A stretch of 64,000 bases of DNA from Fodinibacter sp963834965. Its GTDB lineage: Bacteria; Actinomycetota; Actinomycetes; Actinomycetales; Dermatophilaceae. Positions 17,243 through 26,442 of this stretch are shown in pieces (within the stretch, counting starts at the first letter, position 1; each line of letters opens with the position of its first letter). The notes beneath the pieces were generated by a model. The model ran no database searches. It was not told the origin of the DNA and saw only the letters and a program-made list of their open reading frames with translations. The position numbers and the translations under genes were made by a program. The DNA lies in NCBI GenBank assembly GCA_963834965.1, contig CAWIEI010000035.1:1-64000 (forward strand), given 5' to 3'.

Positions 17243-18070
17243 TCAGGCAGGGGGCGCTGAAGTGGCCCGCTTCCGCGCCACGGCGAAGACCCGGCGGAAC
17301 GGGAAGAGCACTCCGGCCGAGGTGCGCGGGTAGGCGTCGGCGAGCGCGGCGGAGTACGGGTCGATGAACGCGGCGAGCTCGTCGTCGTCGGTGAGGATCT
17401 CGATCACCGGCCGCAACCCGGTGGCAGCCACCCAGCTGAGCACCGGGTTCTCGTCCTCGGCCTCGGGGTCGAGCACGTGCAGGTAGGTGGTCTCCCACGC
17501 GTCGACGTCGCAGCCGAGCCGGCTGAGGTAGCGCAGGTAGGTCGCGGGCTCCCCGACCGCCGGCAGATCGAGCGCCGCGCCGAGCTCGCCGGCCCGCTCG
17601 TGGTGCTCGGCGGTCTCGCGCATCAACCGGTGGCTCGGGGCGTCGAAGTTCCCCGGAACCTGCAGGGCGAACCAGCCGCCCTCGGCGAGGGCCTCGACCC
17701 ACGCGTCGAGCAGGTCGAGGTGGCCCGGTACCCACTGCAGGGTCGAGCTGGTGACGATGACGTCGGCGGCCTGGCCGAGCGAGGTGGGGTCCCACTCGCG
17801 CAGGTCGGACTGCACCCACTCCACGCGGTCGGCGGAGTCGAGCTCGCGGGCCGACTCGAGCATCGACTCCGAGGAGTCGACGCCGACGACGCGCGCGTCG
17901 GGCCACAGGTCGGCCAGGGTGAGCGTCGGCGGGCCGTGTCCGCAGCCGAGGTCGACGACGAGCGAGGGGTCGTCGGTGCGCAGCTGCGCCATCAGGTCCG
18001 CGAACGGCCGGCTGCGCTCCCCGGAGAACCTGCCGTAGGCCGTGGGGTCCCAGCTGGTGTGCTCGCGCAT
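17243..18070 (-). CDS. tam: Trans-aconitate 2-methyltransferase
   Basis: SAM-dependent methyltransferase of 275 residues resembling E. coli Tam, which methylates trans-aconitate, an aconitase-inhibiting side product. Visible: WDPTAYGRFSGERSRPF at the N-terminus, SAM motif I VVDLGCGHGPPTLTL, acidic motif II VVGVDSSESML, and SSTLQWVPGH. Divergent from a MarR regulator with a perfect palindrome between them, so it is probably under that regulator's control (inferred). Confidence 0.85.
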   Translation of the reverse strand: MREHTSWDPTAYGRFSGERSRPFADLMAQLRTDDPSLVVDLGCGHGPPTLTLADLWPDARVVGVDSSESMLESARELDSADRVEWVQSDLREWDPTSLGQAADVIVTSSTLQWVPGHLDLLDAWVEALAEGGWFALQVPGNFDAPSHRLMRETAEHHERAGELGAALDLPAVGEPATYLRYLSRLGCDVDAWETTYLHVLDPEAEDENPVLSWVAATGLRPVIEILTDDDELAAFIDPYSAALADAYPRTSAGVLFPFRRVFAVARKRATSAPPA

Positions 18071-18100
18071 GTCGTCCTCTCGGACGCCGCTGTCTCGACG

Positions 18101-18113
18101 TCAAGAAACTTGA
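18101..18113. promoter_or_regulatory. Palindromic operator between tam and the MarR gene
   Basis: TCAAGAAACTTGA (arms TCAAG/CTTGA, 3-nt centre) is centred in the 62-bp space between divergent starts at 18070 and 18133. MarR proteins bind such short palindromes, often TCAAG-type; binding is inferred. Confidence 0.6.
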
Positions 18114-18132
18114 TGGGCACTAGAATCGGCTC

Positions 18133-18630
18133 ATGCCCGCTGACGATGTCGACCGTATCGTCTCCGCGTGGCGGCGCGAGCGGCCCGACCTCGACGTCAG
18201 CCCGCTCGAGGTGCTCTCGCGGGTGTCCCGGCTGGCTCGGCGCCTCGACCGGGTGCGCGGCACCGCCTTCGCGCAGAAAGGTCTCGACGGCTGGGAGTTC
18301 GACGTGCTGTCCGCCCTGCGCCGCGCCGGCTCCCCCTACGAGCTCAGCCCCGGGCAGCTCGTCACCGAGACCCTGGTCACCAGCGGCACGATGACCAACC
18401 GCGTCGACCGGCTGGTCGCCCGCGGCTGGGTCGAGCGCGAGCCCGACCCCACCGACCGGCGCGGCGTCATCGTGCGGCTCACCCCCGACGGCATGGCCGT
18501 GGTCGACTCGGCGCTCTCCGACCTGCTGTCCCACGAGCACGACCTGCTCGCCGAGCTCGGCACCGCCGACCGCGACGAGCTCGCGGCCCTGCTGCGGCGC
18601 CTGCTACGCCCGTTCGAGCGCGACGCCTGA
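18133..18630 (+). CDS. MarR family transcriptional regulator
   Basis: 165-residue winged-helix regulator: dimerisation helices at both ends, recognition region LVTETLVTSGTMTNRVDRLVARGWVERE (about residues 80-107) and wing DPTDRRGVIVRLTPDG. Likely autoregulated and controlling divergent tam through the TCAAG palindrome; the ligand is unknown. Translation begins 33 bp after that palindrome. Confidence 0.9.
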   Translation: MPADDVDRIVSAWRRERPDLDVSPLEVLSRVSRLARRLDRVRGTAFAQKGLDGWEFDVLSALRRAGSPYELSPGQLVTETLVTSGTMTNRVDRLVARGWVEREPDPTDRRGVIVRLTPDGMAVVDSALSDLLSHEHDLLAELGTADRDELAALLRRLLRPFERDA

Positions 18631-18697
18631 CCGGCGCTGCAGCATCCGAGGTGATGGGCGCACACCACGAGGCACACCCCCAATACCCCGGCGGCGG

Positions 18698-19519
18698 TCA
18701 GTCGACACTCCTCCCCCGCGCCCAGTCGAGGACGAGCCGACCGGTCGGGGTGACGGCGGCATCGGCGGCGATGCCGTCCATGGTGATGTCCCAGCCGTGC
18801 AAGCGCCCCGGCAGCTTCACGAAGCGCTTCGGCACCGCCGGCGACGCCGCCACCGCTGCCGAGAGCTCGTCGGCGGGGATGCCGCGGTCGGCGGCCGAGG
18901 TGACCACCAGCAGCGGCACCGTGGTCGCCCTGGCCGCGTCGACGGCATCCGGCACACCGTCCCAGTGCGCGGGGCCGGAGAGGTCGACGACCACGTCGGC
19001 CCCGGCGGCCTGACCCACCCCGAGCGCGCGCGCCCCGCCCATCGAGGCCCCGACGACGGCGACCCGGGTGGCCCCGCGAGCACGGGCCCAGTCAACCGCG
19101 AGCGCCACCATCGCGCGGGTGTCCCCCGCCGCCGGCCCGGTGCAGGTCGACGACCCGTGCGTGCAGTCGTCGACGGCCACGGCCAGCACCCCCTTCTCCG
19201 CGGCCCAGCGGGCGTAGGTCACCCACCCGCACAGCCCACCGCGACCGGTCTGGTGCAGCAGCACCAACGCCGTGCTGCCCGAACCGTAGGCGACAGCGCC
19301 CAGCCGGTCGGGAGCGGTCGCCGACGGCAGGTCGACGACCTCGCCGGGCACGTCGACCAGGCATCGCTCCGCGACGCTGCGCGGCACCTGCTTCGTCGGC
19401 AGCGGCGTGAGGGTGCGGCTCGGTGGGCCGGATGCCGGTGACGAGCCGCACCCGGCGAGCACGACCGCACCGGCCGCGGCCAGGGCGAGGAGACGAGGTG
19501 CCGAGGGGCGGGTACGCAT
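18698..19519 (-). CDS. Lipoprotein alpha/beta-hydrolase
   Basis: 273-residue secreted lipoprotein: signal peptide with lipobox VLAGC (Cys24), then an alpha/beta-hydrolase fold with nucleophile motif VGASMGGA, VDLSGPAHWDG and a late LHGWD that can supply the histidine. Related to dienelactone-hydrolase-like envelope esterases; the substrate is unknown. Its start codon lies at the edge of a perfect PadR-type palindrome shared with the divergent padR gene, so it is a probable PadR target. Confidence 0.8.
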   Translation of the reverse strand: MRTRPSAPRLLALAAAGAVVLAGCGSSPASGPPSRTLTPLPTKQVPRSVAERCLVDVPGEVVDLPSATAPDRLGAVAYGSGSTALVLLHQTGRGGLCGWVTYARWAAEKGVLAVAVDDCTHGSSTCTGPAAGDTRAMVALAVDWARARGATRVAVVGASMGGARALGVGQAAGADVVVDLSGPAHWDGVPDAVDAARATTVPLLVVTSAADRGIPADELSAAVAASPAVPKRFVKLPGRLHGWDITMDGIAADAAVTPTGRLVLDWARGRSVD

Positions 19520-19536
19520 ATGTCAATGCTGACATA
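19519..19536. promoter_or_regulatory. PadR operator, perfect ATGT-N8-ACAT palindrome
   Basis: TATGTCAATGCTGACATA is an 18-bp perfect palindrome (7-bp arms, 4-bp centre) containing the ATGT-N8-ACAT consensus known for PadR. It touches the lipoprotein start codon and lies 18 bp before the padR start, so bound protein would block both genes. Confidence 0.8.
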
Positions 19537-19554
19537 GATTGCTAGCCTGCGCCC

Positions 19555-20150
19555 ATGACGTCGACACTGGGCCACGCGATCCTGGGCCTGCTCGCACGCT
19601 CCCCCTCGACCGGCTACGACCTGGCCCGCCGGATGGAGCGGCCGGTGGGCTACTTCTGGACCGCCGGGCACAGCCAGATCTACCCCGAGCTGGCCCGGCT
19701 CCAGGGCGCGGGTCTGGTCGAGCACGAGGAGGTCGACGGGGCCGGCCCGCGCCCCACCAAGCGCTACACGATCTCGCCCGCGGGCCTGACGGCGCTGCGC
19801 GAGTGGGTCGCGAGCGACCTCGAACCGCAGCCGGTGCGCGACCTCGAGGTGCTGCGGCTGTGGTCGGTGTGGACCGTCGAGCCCGACGCCGCCCGCGCGC
19901 TGGTGCGGCAGGCTCGCGCTCAGCACGCCGCCCGGCTCGCGGCCTACGATCAGGAGCTGGCCGAGGTGTCGGCCGACCCGGCCGCGCGCGACCCCCAGCG
20001 GCCGGAGTTCGCCAGCCGGATGACGCTCGAGGGCGGGGTGCGCGGCCGGCGGGCCGCCCTGGAGTGGTGCGACTGGATGCTCGCCGAGCTCAGCGACCTC
20101 GCGCCGAGCGCGGCCCCCGAGCACGGGTCACACCCCGGCAGCGAGGAGCC

Positions 20151-20154
<4 letters not shown>
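19555..20154 (+). CDS. PadR family transcriptional regulator
   Basis: 199-residue regulator: N-terminal PadR winged helix (GHAILGLLARSPSTGYDLARRME ... IYPELARLQGAGLVEHEEV ... KRYTISPAGLTALREW) followed by a C-terminal Vir_act_alpha_C-type helical dimer domain (about residues 95-180). Divergent from the lipoprotein hydrolase with the matching operator between them. It ends in a 4-nt tail-to-tail overlap with the ABC-F gene. The ligand is unknown; PadR proteins often sense phenolics or cell-envelope drugs. Confidence 0.9.
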
Positions 20155-22003
<1,849 letters not shown>

Positions 22004-22004
<1 letters not shown>

Positions 22005-22933
22005 TAGTCGACCCGGTGGTGGATCACGTGGGCGCCGTGCACGGGCCCGCTGGCGCGCCGCACGTCGCGCACCACCCCGCTGGCCGTGAGCGCCACGGCG
22101 AGGTCGATTCCGGCCTCGTTGTCCTCGACGAGGAAGGCGGTGGTCGGGCCGGAGCCGGAGACGATGCCACCGAGCGCGCCGTACTCCATGCCGGCCGCCA
22201 GCACCTCGCCCAGGTCGGGGCGCAGCGAGATCGCGGCCTCCTGCAGGTCGTTGGTGAGCTGCGGGGCGAGCTCGCGCGCGTCGCCGCTGCGCAGCGCGCT
22301 CATCAGGGCCGGCGTGGCCACCGGGTCGGGGACGTCGGCGTCGCCGCGCAGCCGGTCGCACTCGGCATACACCGCCGGCGTGGACAGGCCGCCCTCGGCG
22401 AGGGCGAACACCCAGTGGTAGGTGCCGCGCGCCAGCACCGGCGTGAGCATCTCGCCACGGCCGCTGCCCATGGCGGTGCCGCCGGCCACGAGGAACGGCA
22501 CGTCGCTGCCGAGGTCGGCACCGAGCTCCTCGACCTCCTCGCGGTCGAGGTCGAGGCCCCACAGGTGGTCGAGCGCGACGAGGGTGGCCGCGGCATCCGC
22601 CGACCCGCCCGCCATGCCCCCGCTGACCGGGATGCCCTTGCGGATCGAGATGTGCACGGGCTCGACGTCGAAGCGCGCCTGCACCAGGCGGGCGGCGCGC
22701 ATCGCGAGGTTGTCGCCGTCCTCGGGCACACCGGCGGCGAGCGGACCGCTGACACTGACCCCCCACTCGTCGGCGACCGAGACGGTGATGTCGTCGTAGA
22801 GGCTCACGGCATGGAACACCGTCGACAGGCCGTGGTACCCGTCGGCCCGGCGCGGCCCGACCAGGAGCTCGAGGTTGACCTTGGCCGGAACGCGCACGGT
22901 CACCGGGCCGGGCACGATGGGGGCTGCGGTCAT
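22004..22933 (-). CDS. ispE: 4-diphosphocytidyl-2-C-methyl-D-erythritol kinase
   Basis: GHMP kinase of the MEP isoprenoid pathway, phosphorylating CDP-ME. 309 residues with VRVPAKVNLELLVGPRRADGYH near the start, the ATP loop PVSGGMAGGSADAAATL (about residue 100) and LGSDVPFLVAGGTAMGSGRGE (about 140-160). Next to rsmA as in many actinobacteria; about 29 nt separate them. Confidence 0.95.
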
Positions 22934-22962
22934 GCGACCACCCTAGTCAGACGAGCTGCTGC

Positions 22963-23841
22963 TCAGGCGCGCTCGGCCCGGGCCGTCGAGCGGGCCGCGG
23001 CGATGGCCGCGAAGGCCGCCACGTCGAGCTGCTCACCGCGGGTGCGCGGGTCGACACCGGCCGCCACCAGCGCCTCCTCGGCCAGCGCCGCCGAGCCCGC
23101 CCAGCCGGCGAGTGCCGCCCGCAGGGTCTTGCGGCGCTGCGCGAACGCCGCGTCGACGCAGGCGAACACCTCCTCGCGGGTGGCAGTCGTCGCCGGCGGC
23201 TCGCGGCGGGTGAGCATGACCAGCCCGGAGTCGACGTTGGGCACCGGCCAGAAGACGCTGCGCGACACCGACCCCGCCAGCCGAACATCGGCGTACCAGG
23301 CGGCCTTGACGCTCGGCACCCCATAGGTGCGCGACCCCGGCGGCGCGGCGAGACGCTCGGCCACCTCGAGCTGCACCATCACCAGGATGGTGCGCAGCTC
23401 GGGAAAGCGCTCGAGGAAGCGCAGCACCACGGGCACCGAGACGTTGTAGGGCAGGTTGGCCACGAGCGCCGTGGGCGGCGGGCCGGGCAGGCTGCGCACG
23501 GCCAGGGCGTCGGCCTGCACCACCTCGAGCCGGCCGGCCAGGTGCGGGGCGTGTGCGGCGACCGTCCCGGGCAGCGCGGTGGCGAGCACCGGGTCGACCT
23601 CGACGGCGACCACCCGCTGCACCACGGGCAGCAGGGCCAGGGTGAGCGACCCCAGGCCCGGGCCGACCTCGACCACGGTGTCGTCGGCACCGACGCCCGC
23701 GACCCGCACGATACGGCGCACGGTGTTGCCGTCGACGACGAAGTTCTGCCCCCACTGCTTCGTCGGCCGGATGCCGTGCTGGGCCGCCAGGGCACGGATC
23801 TCGGCCGCCCCGAGCAGCGGGACGTCCGGGCCCTCGGTCAT
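22963..23841 (-). CDS. rsmA: 16S rRNA (adenine1518/1519-N6)-dimethyltransferase
   Basis: KsgA/RsmA dimethylates two adjacent adenines in helix 45 of 16S rRNA late in 30S assembly. 292 residues with KQWGQNFVVD, SAM motif VVEVGPGLGSLTLAL, catalytic NLPYNVSVPVVL and the C-terminal helical domain (FAQRRKTLRAAL). The gap to upstream rpfB carries a strong hairpin, so it probably also has its own promoter. Confidence 0.95.
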   Translation of the reverse strand: MTEGPDVPLLGAAEIRALAAQHGIRPTKQWGQNFVVDGNTVRRIVRVAGVGADDTVVEVGPGLGSLTLALLPVVQRVVAVEVDPVLATALPGTVAAHAPHLAGRLEVVQADALAVRSLPGPPPTALVANLPYNVSVPVVLRFLERFPELRTILVMVQLEVAERLAAPPGSRTYGVPSVKAAWYADVRLAGSVSRSVFWPVPNVDSGLVMLTRREPPATTATREEVFACVDAAFAQRRKTLRAALAGWAGSAALAEEALVAAGVDPRTRGEQLDVAAFAAIAAARSTARAERA

Positions 23842-23890
23842 GCGCTCACCCTAGCCACGCGCCGGATGCCGGCCGGCCGCGTGGGTGATC

Positions 23891-24047
23891 CGCAATCAGT
23901 CGGTGCACGGAGGCGGCAGTGGGGATACCAAGTCCGTGGTCCGGCATCCGCACTTCTTGCGGATCTTGCACACGCCCCGCCCTCCGGCATGCCGCTCTCC
24001 GCACTGATTGCGAACAGCCCACCTCACTGATTGCGAAAAGCCCACCT
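23891..24047. repeat. Dispersed ACTGATTGCG repeats, including a 23-bp tandem pair
   Basis: CACTGATTGCGAAcAGCCCACCT at 24002-24024 is directly repeated at 24025-24047 with one mismatch (lower case). An inverted core CGCAATCAGT occurs at 23891-23900. The second copy also forms the left arm of the rpfB terminator, so the repeats look like partial duplications of terminator sequence. Confidence 0.75.
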
Positions 24048-24090
24048 CGGGAGCCCCAGGTCGGGGCGCCCGGAGGTGGGCTTTTCGCAA
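24031..24090 (-). terminator. rpfB transcription terminator, 18-bp perfect stem
   Basis: TTGCGAAAAGCCCACCTC (24031-24048) is exactly complementary to 24073-24090 across a 24-nt GC-rich loop. It lies 25 bp after the rpfB stop; on the minus strand the stem's 3' arm contains CTTTT. Probable intrinsic terminator or attenuator between rpfB and rsmA. Confidence 0.75.
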
Positions 24091-24114
24091 GAAGTCGCCC
24101 GGGGGGCGGGTGCG

Positions 24115-25272
24115 TCAGGCGGCGCCGGCGCAACCCCACGGGCCGAGTCCGGCCTTGGCGTAGTAGCGGTTGGCGACGGTGATCTGCTGGGCGCGCGAGG
24201 CGAGGTCGGCCCGCGAGGCGAAGTCGGCTCCACCGTTGGCGAGCCATGACCCCCGGTCGAACTGCAGGCCGCCGTAGTAGCCGTTGCCGGTGTTGATGTG
24301 CCAGTTGCCACCAGACTCGCACTGGGCGATGCGGTCCCACATCGCGGCGCGGGCGAGGTTCAGCCCGGCTCCGGAGGTGCTCCCCGAGCTACGGCTGGAC
24401 GAGCTCGCGGCCGCCTTCTTCTGCACGGTCACGGGGCGCGCCTTGGTGCCGACCTTGACGACGGCGGCCACCGGCTTGGTGGACACCTTGTTGGACATCA
24501 CCTTGGTGGTGGTGAGCTTGCCGTCGACCCAGGTCTTGCGCTGCACGACGAGCCGGGTGCCCTTCTTGCCGGCCTTGACGACCTTGGTCTGCCCCTTGTA
24601 GAGCGAGGCGTCCTTCTGCTGGGTCGTGCCGTAGCCGATTGCCTGCCACACGCGCACGTCCTTGATGGCGACCCGCTTCAGCGTCACCTTCATGCCCTGT
24701 TCGAGGGCCGTCGGCATCGCCGGGTTCACCACGTCGTCGACCTTCTTGGTGACGCCGAGCTCGGCGAGCAGGCCGAAGACGGTCGAGCTCGTGGAGGTGA
24801 CCGTGCGGGTCTTGCCGTCGGCGACGAAGGTGACCTTCTTCGGGGTCGTCACCGCGAGGGTGAGACCGCCCCGGCCGAGCGGCTGCGAGCGCGAGGCCGA
24901 CAGCACGGCGCCGTCGGCGCGGATGCCGAGGTCCTTCAGCGCGGAGTCGACGGTGGTGGCCGTCGTCCAGTACTCCTTGGTCTGGCCGTCGACGGTGACC
25001 GTCAGCTTGCGTCCGTAGCGCACCGAGATGTGGTCACCGTCGTTCACCGCCGAGGCGAGCGAGGGGACCACGACGTCGTGCGGGCCGACGGCGATGTCCC
25101 GCTTGTCGAGGACGTCGGCGACGGTGGAACCCAGGACGTGGACCGAGCTCGGCTTCCCGTCGACGGAAACCTCCACGGCCTTGTCGTAGTGGGCGACACC
25201 GAAGGAACCGGCGACCACGGCGAGCGCGGCGGCGCCCTGAGCGGCATGACGAAGAGGTCGAGAGAACAGCAC
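24115..25272 (-). CDS. rpfB: Resuscitation-promoting factor RpfB-like peptidoglycan hydrolase
   Basis: Secreted or membrane-tethered muralytic enzyme that promotes regrowth of dormant actinobacteria. 385 residues: signal/anchor segment (residues 1-30), three DUF348 repeats (about 30-205), a G5 domain (about 205-285), a Ser/Gly linker and a C-terminal lysozyme-like Rpf domain (about 305-385) with catalytic Glu in AQCESGGNWHINTGNGYYGGLQF and the final cysteine WGCAGAA. Start GTG at 25272 has GGAG five bases upstream. The tatD-rpfB-rsmA-ispE order matches M. tuberculosis Rv1008-Rv1011. The long leader can form competing hairpins. Confidence 0.95.
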   Translation of the reverse strand: MLFSRPLRHAAQGAAALAVVAGSFGVAHYDKAVEVSVDGKPSSVHVLGSTVADVLDKRDIAVGPHDVVVPSLASAVNDGDHISVRYGRKLTVTVDGQTKEYWTTATTVDSALKDLGIRADGAVLSASRSQPLGRGGLTLAVTTPKKVTFVADGKTRTVTSTSSTVFGLLAELGVTKKVDDVVNPAMPTALEQGMKVTLKRVAIKDVRVWQAIGYGTTQQKDASLYKGQTKVVKAGKKGTRLVVQRKTWVDGKLTTTKVMSNKVSTKPVAAVVKVGTKARPVTVQKKAAASSSSRSSGSTSGAGLNLARAAMWDRIAQCESGGNWHINTGNGYYGGLQFDRGSWLANGGADFASRADLASRAQQITVANRYYAKAGLGPWGCAGAA

Positions 25273-25587
25273 AAGTGCTCCAGTGGTCGTGCTTCCCGGG
25301 CACCGGCGTCGGACGTCAGCCGGGGGCGGCCAGGTGCCCGGGTCGGGGCACCAGCGTGTGGGTCTCACATCCCTCGGCGTCGGCGACGAGGTGGCGGTTC
25401 ACACGTGTCGTCCGAGGCGATCCGGCCCCGGCCATTCCCTCCACCGTGCAGGACTCGGGGGCCCAAGGTCAAATTTCGGTAACGGAGTGGCACACCGTTG
25501 CATGTCCCACTGGACAACCTGCGCCACACCAGTCCCACCCGTTACGAGATCTGCGTCACGACGTCCACGATGCGGGCTCTGGTGACC
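25273..25587 (-). promoter_or_regulatory. rpfB 5' leader with mutually exclusive hairpins
   Basis: No gene lies in this 315-bp gap. On the minus strand the segment GGGCACC (plus 25333-25339) can pair with upstream GGTGCCC (25346-25352, 6-nt loop), or, as CCCGGGCACC (25333-25342), with downstream GGTGCCCGGG (25295-25304, 10 bp, 28-nt loop). The second ends 22 nt before the start codon. The layout fits an RNA switch or attenuator; the c-di-AMP aptamer signature is absent. Confidence 0.5.
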
Positions 25588-26442
25588 TCACCAGGGGCCA
25601 TAGAGGCTTTCGGCGTTCTCGCTGAGCGCTTGGCACAGGGTGGGTACCGCCACGCCCAGCACCGCCGCCATCGCCCGCACGGTGAGCGGCACCAGGGCCG
25701 GGCTGTTGGTCGCCCCACGCCACGGGTGCGGCGTGAGGTACGGCGCATCGGTCTCGACCAGCAGCAGCTCGAGCGGGGTCACGGCCAGTGCGTCGCGCAA
25801 CGCCTTTGCGCTCTTGAAGGTGACCGTGCCGCTGAACGAGAGGTGGTAGCCGCGCTCGACGCACGCGCGAGCCATCTCGGGGCCGCCGGAGAAGCAGTGC
25901 ATCACCGTGCGCTCGGGCGCGCCCTCCTCGGCGAGCACCCGGAGCACGTCGTCGTGGCTGTCGCGGTCGTGGATCTGCAGGGTGCGGTCGAGCCGCTTGG
26001 CGAGGTCGATGTGCCAGCGGAACGAGTCCTGTTGTGCTGGAATGCCGTCGGGCCCGGTGCGGTAGTAGTCGAGGCCGGTCTCTCCGACCACCCGCACGCG
26101 GGGCAGGGCCGCGAGCCGCTCGATCTCGGCGTAAGCCGCGTCGAGCCCACCACGGGCCGCCAGGGCCGGCACCTCGTTCGGGTGCAGCGCGACCCCGGCG
26201 AGCACCCCGGCATACCGGTCGGCGGCCTCGACGGCGAAGCGGGCACCGGGCAGGTCGCAGCCGACCTGAACCACCCGGTCGACCCCCACGGCCCGGGCGG
26301 CCGCCAGCACCGGTGCCAGGTCGTCGACCGTGACCGCCTCCCCCTCGCGGCTGATGTCGAGATGGGTGTGGTTGTCGACGACCGCGATGGGCAGCGGGTC
26401 GGGCGGCACCGGGTCACCGCGCCGGCTGGGCTGCGACGTCAC
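25588..26442 (-). CDS. tatD: TatD family metal-dependent hydrolase
   Basis: TIM-barrel hydrolase of 284 residues, probably a 3'-5' DNase or RNA-processing enzyme like E. coli TatD/YcfH. Metal ligands are visible as DNHTHLD near residue 25, GETGLDYYR (Glu, about residue 120), HDRDSHDD, MHCFSGG (His) and VETDAPYL (Asp). The GTG start overlaps the metG TGA (GTGA), indicating co-translation with metG. Confidence 0.93.
   Translation of the reverse strand: MTSQPSRRGDPVPPDPLPIAVVDNHTHLDISREGEAVTVDDLAPVLAAARAVGVDRVVQVGCDLPGARFAVEAADRYAGVLAGVALHPNEVPALAARGGLDAAYAEIERLAALPRVRVVGETGLDYYRTGPDGIPAQQDSFRWHIDLAKRLDRTLQIHDRDSHDDVLRVLAEEGAPERTVMHCFSGGPEMARACVERGYHLSFSGTVTFKSAKALRDALAVTPLELLLVETDAPYLTPHPWRGATNSPALVPLTVRAMAAVLGVAVPTLCQALSENAESLYGPW

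Noticed and set aside
25273..25587. ydaO c-di-AMP riboswitch before rpfB
   Set aside because: I looked for the GGGGTGAA and CCGAACCCGACAGCT blocks that are plain at 47.8 kb; neither occurs in this leader on the transcribed strand.
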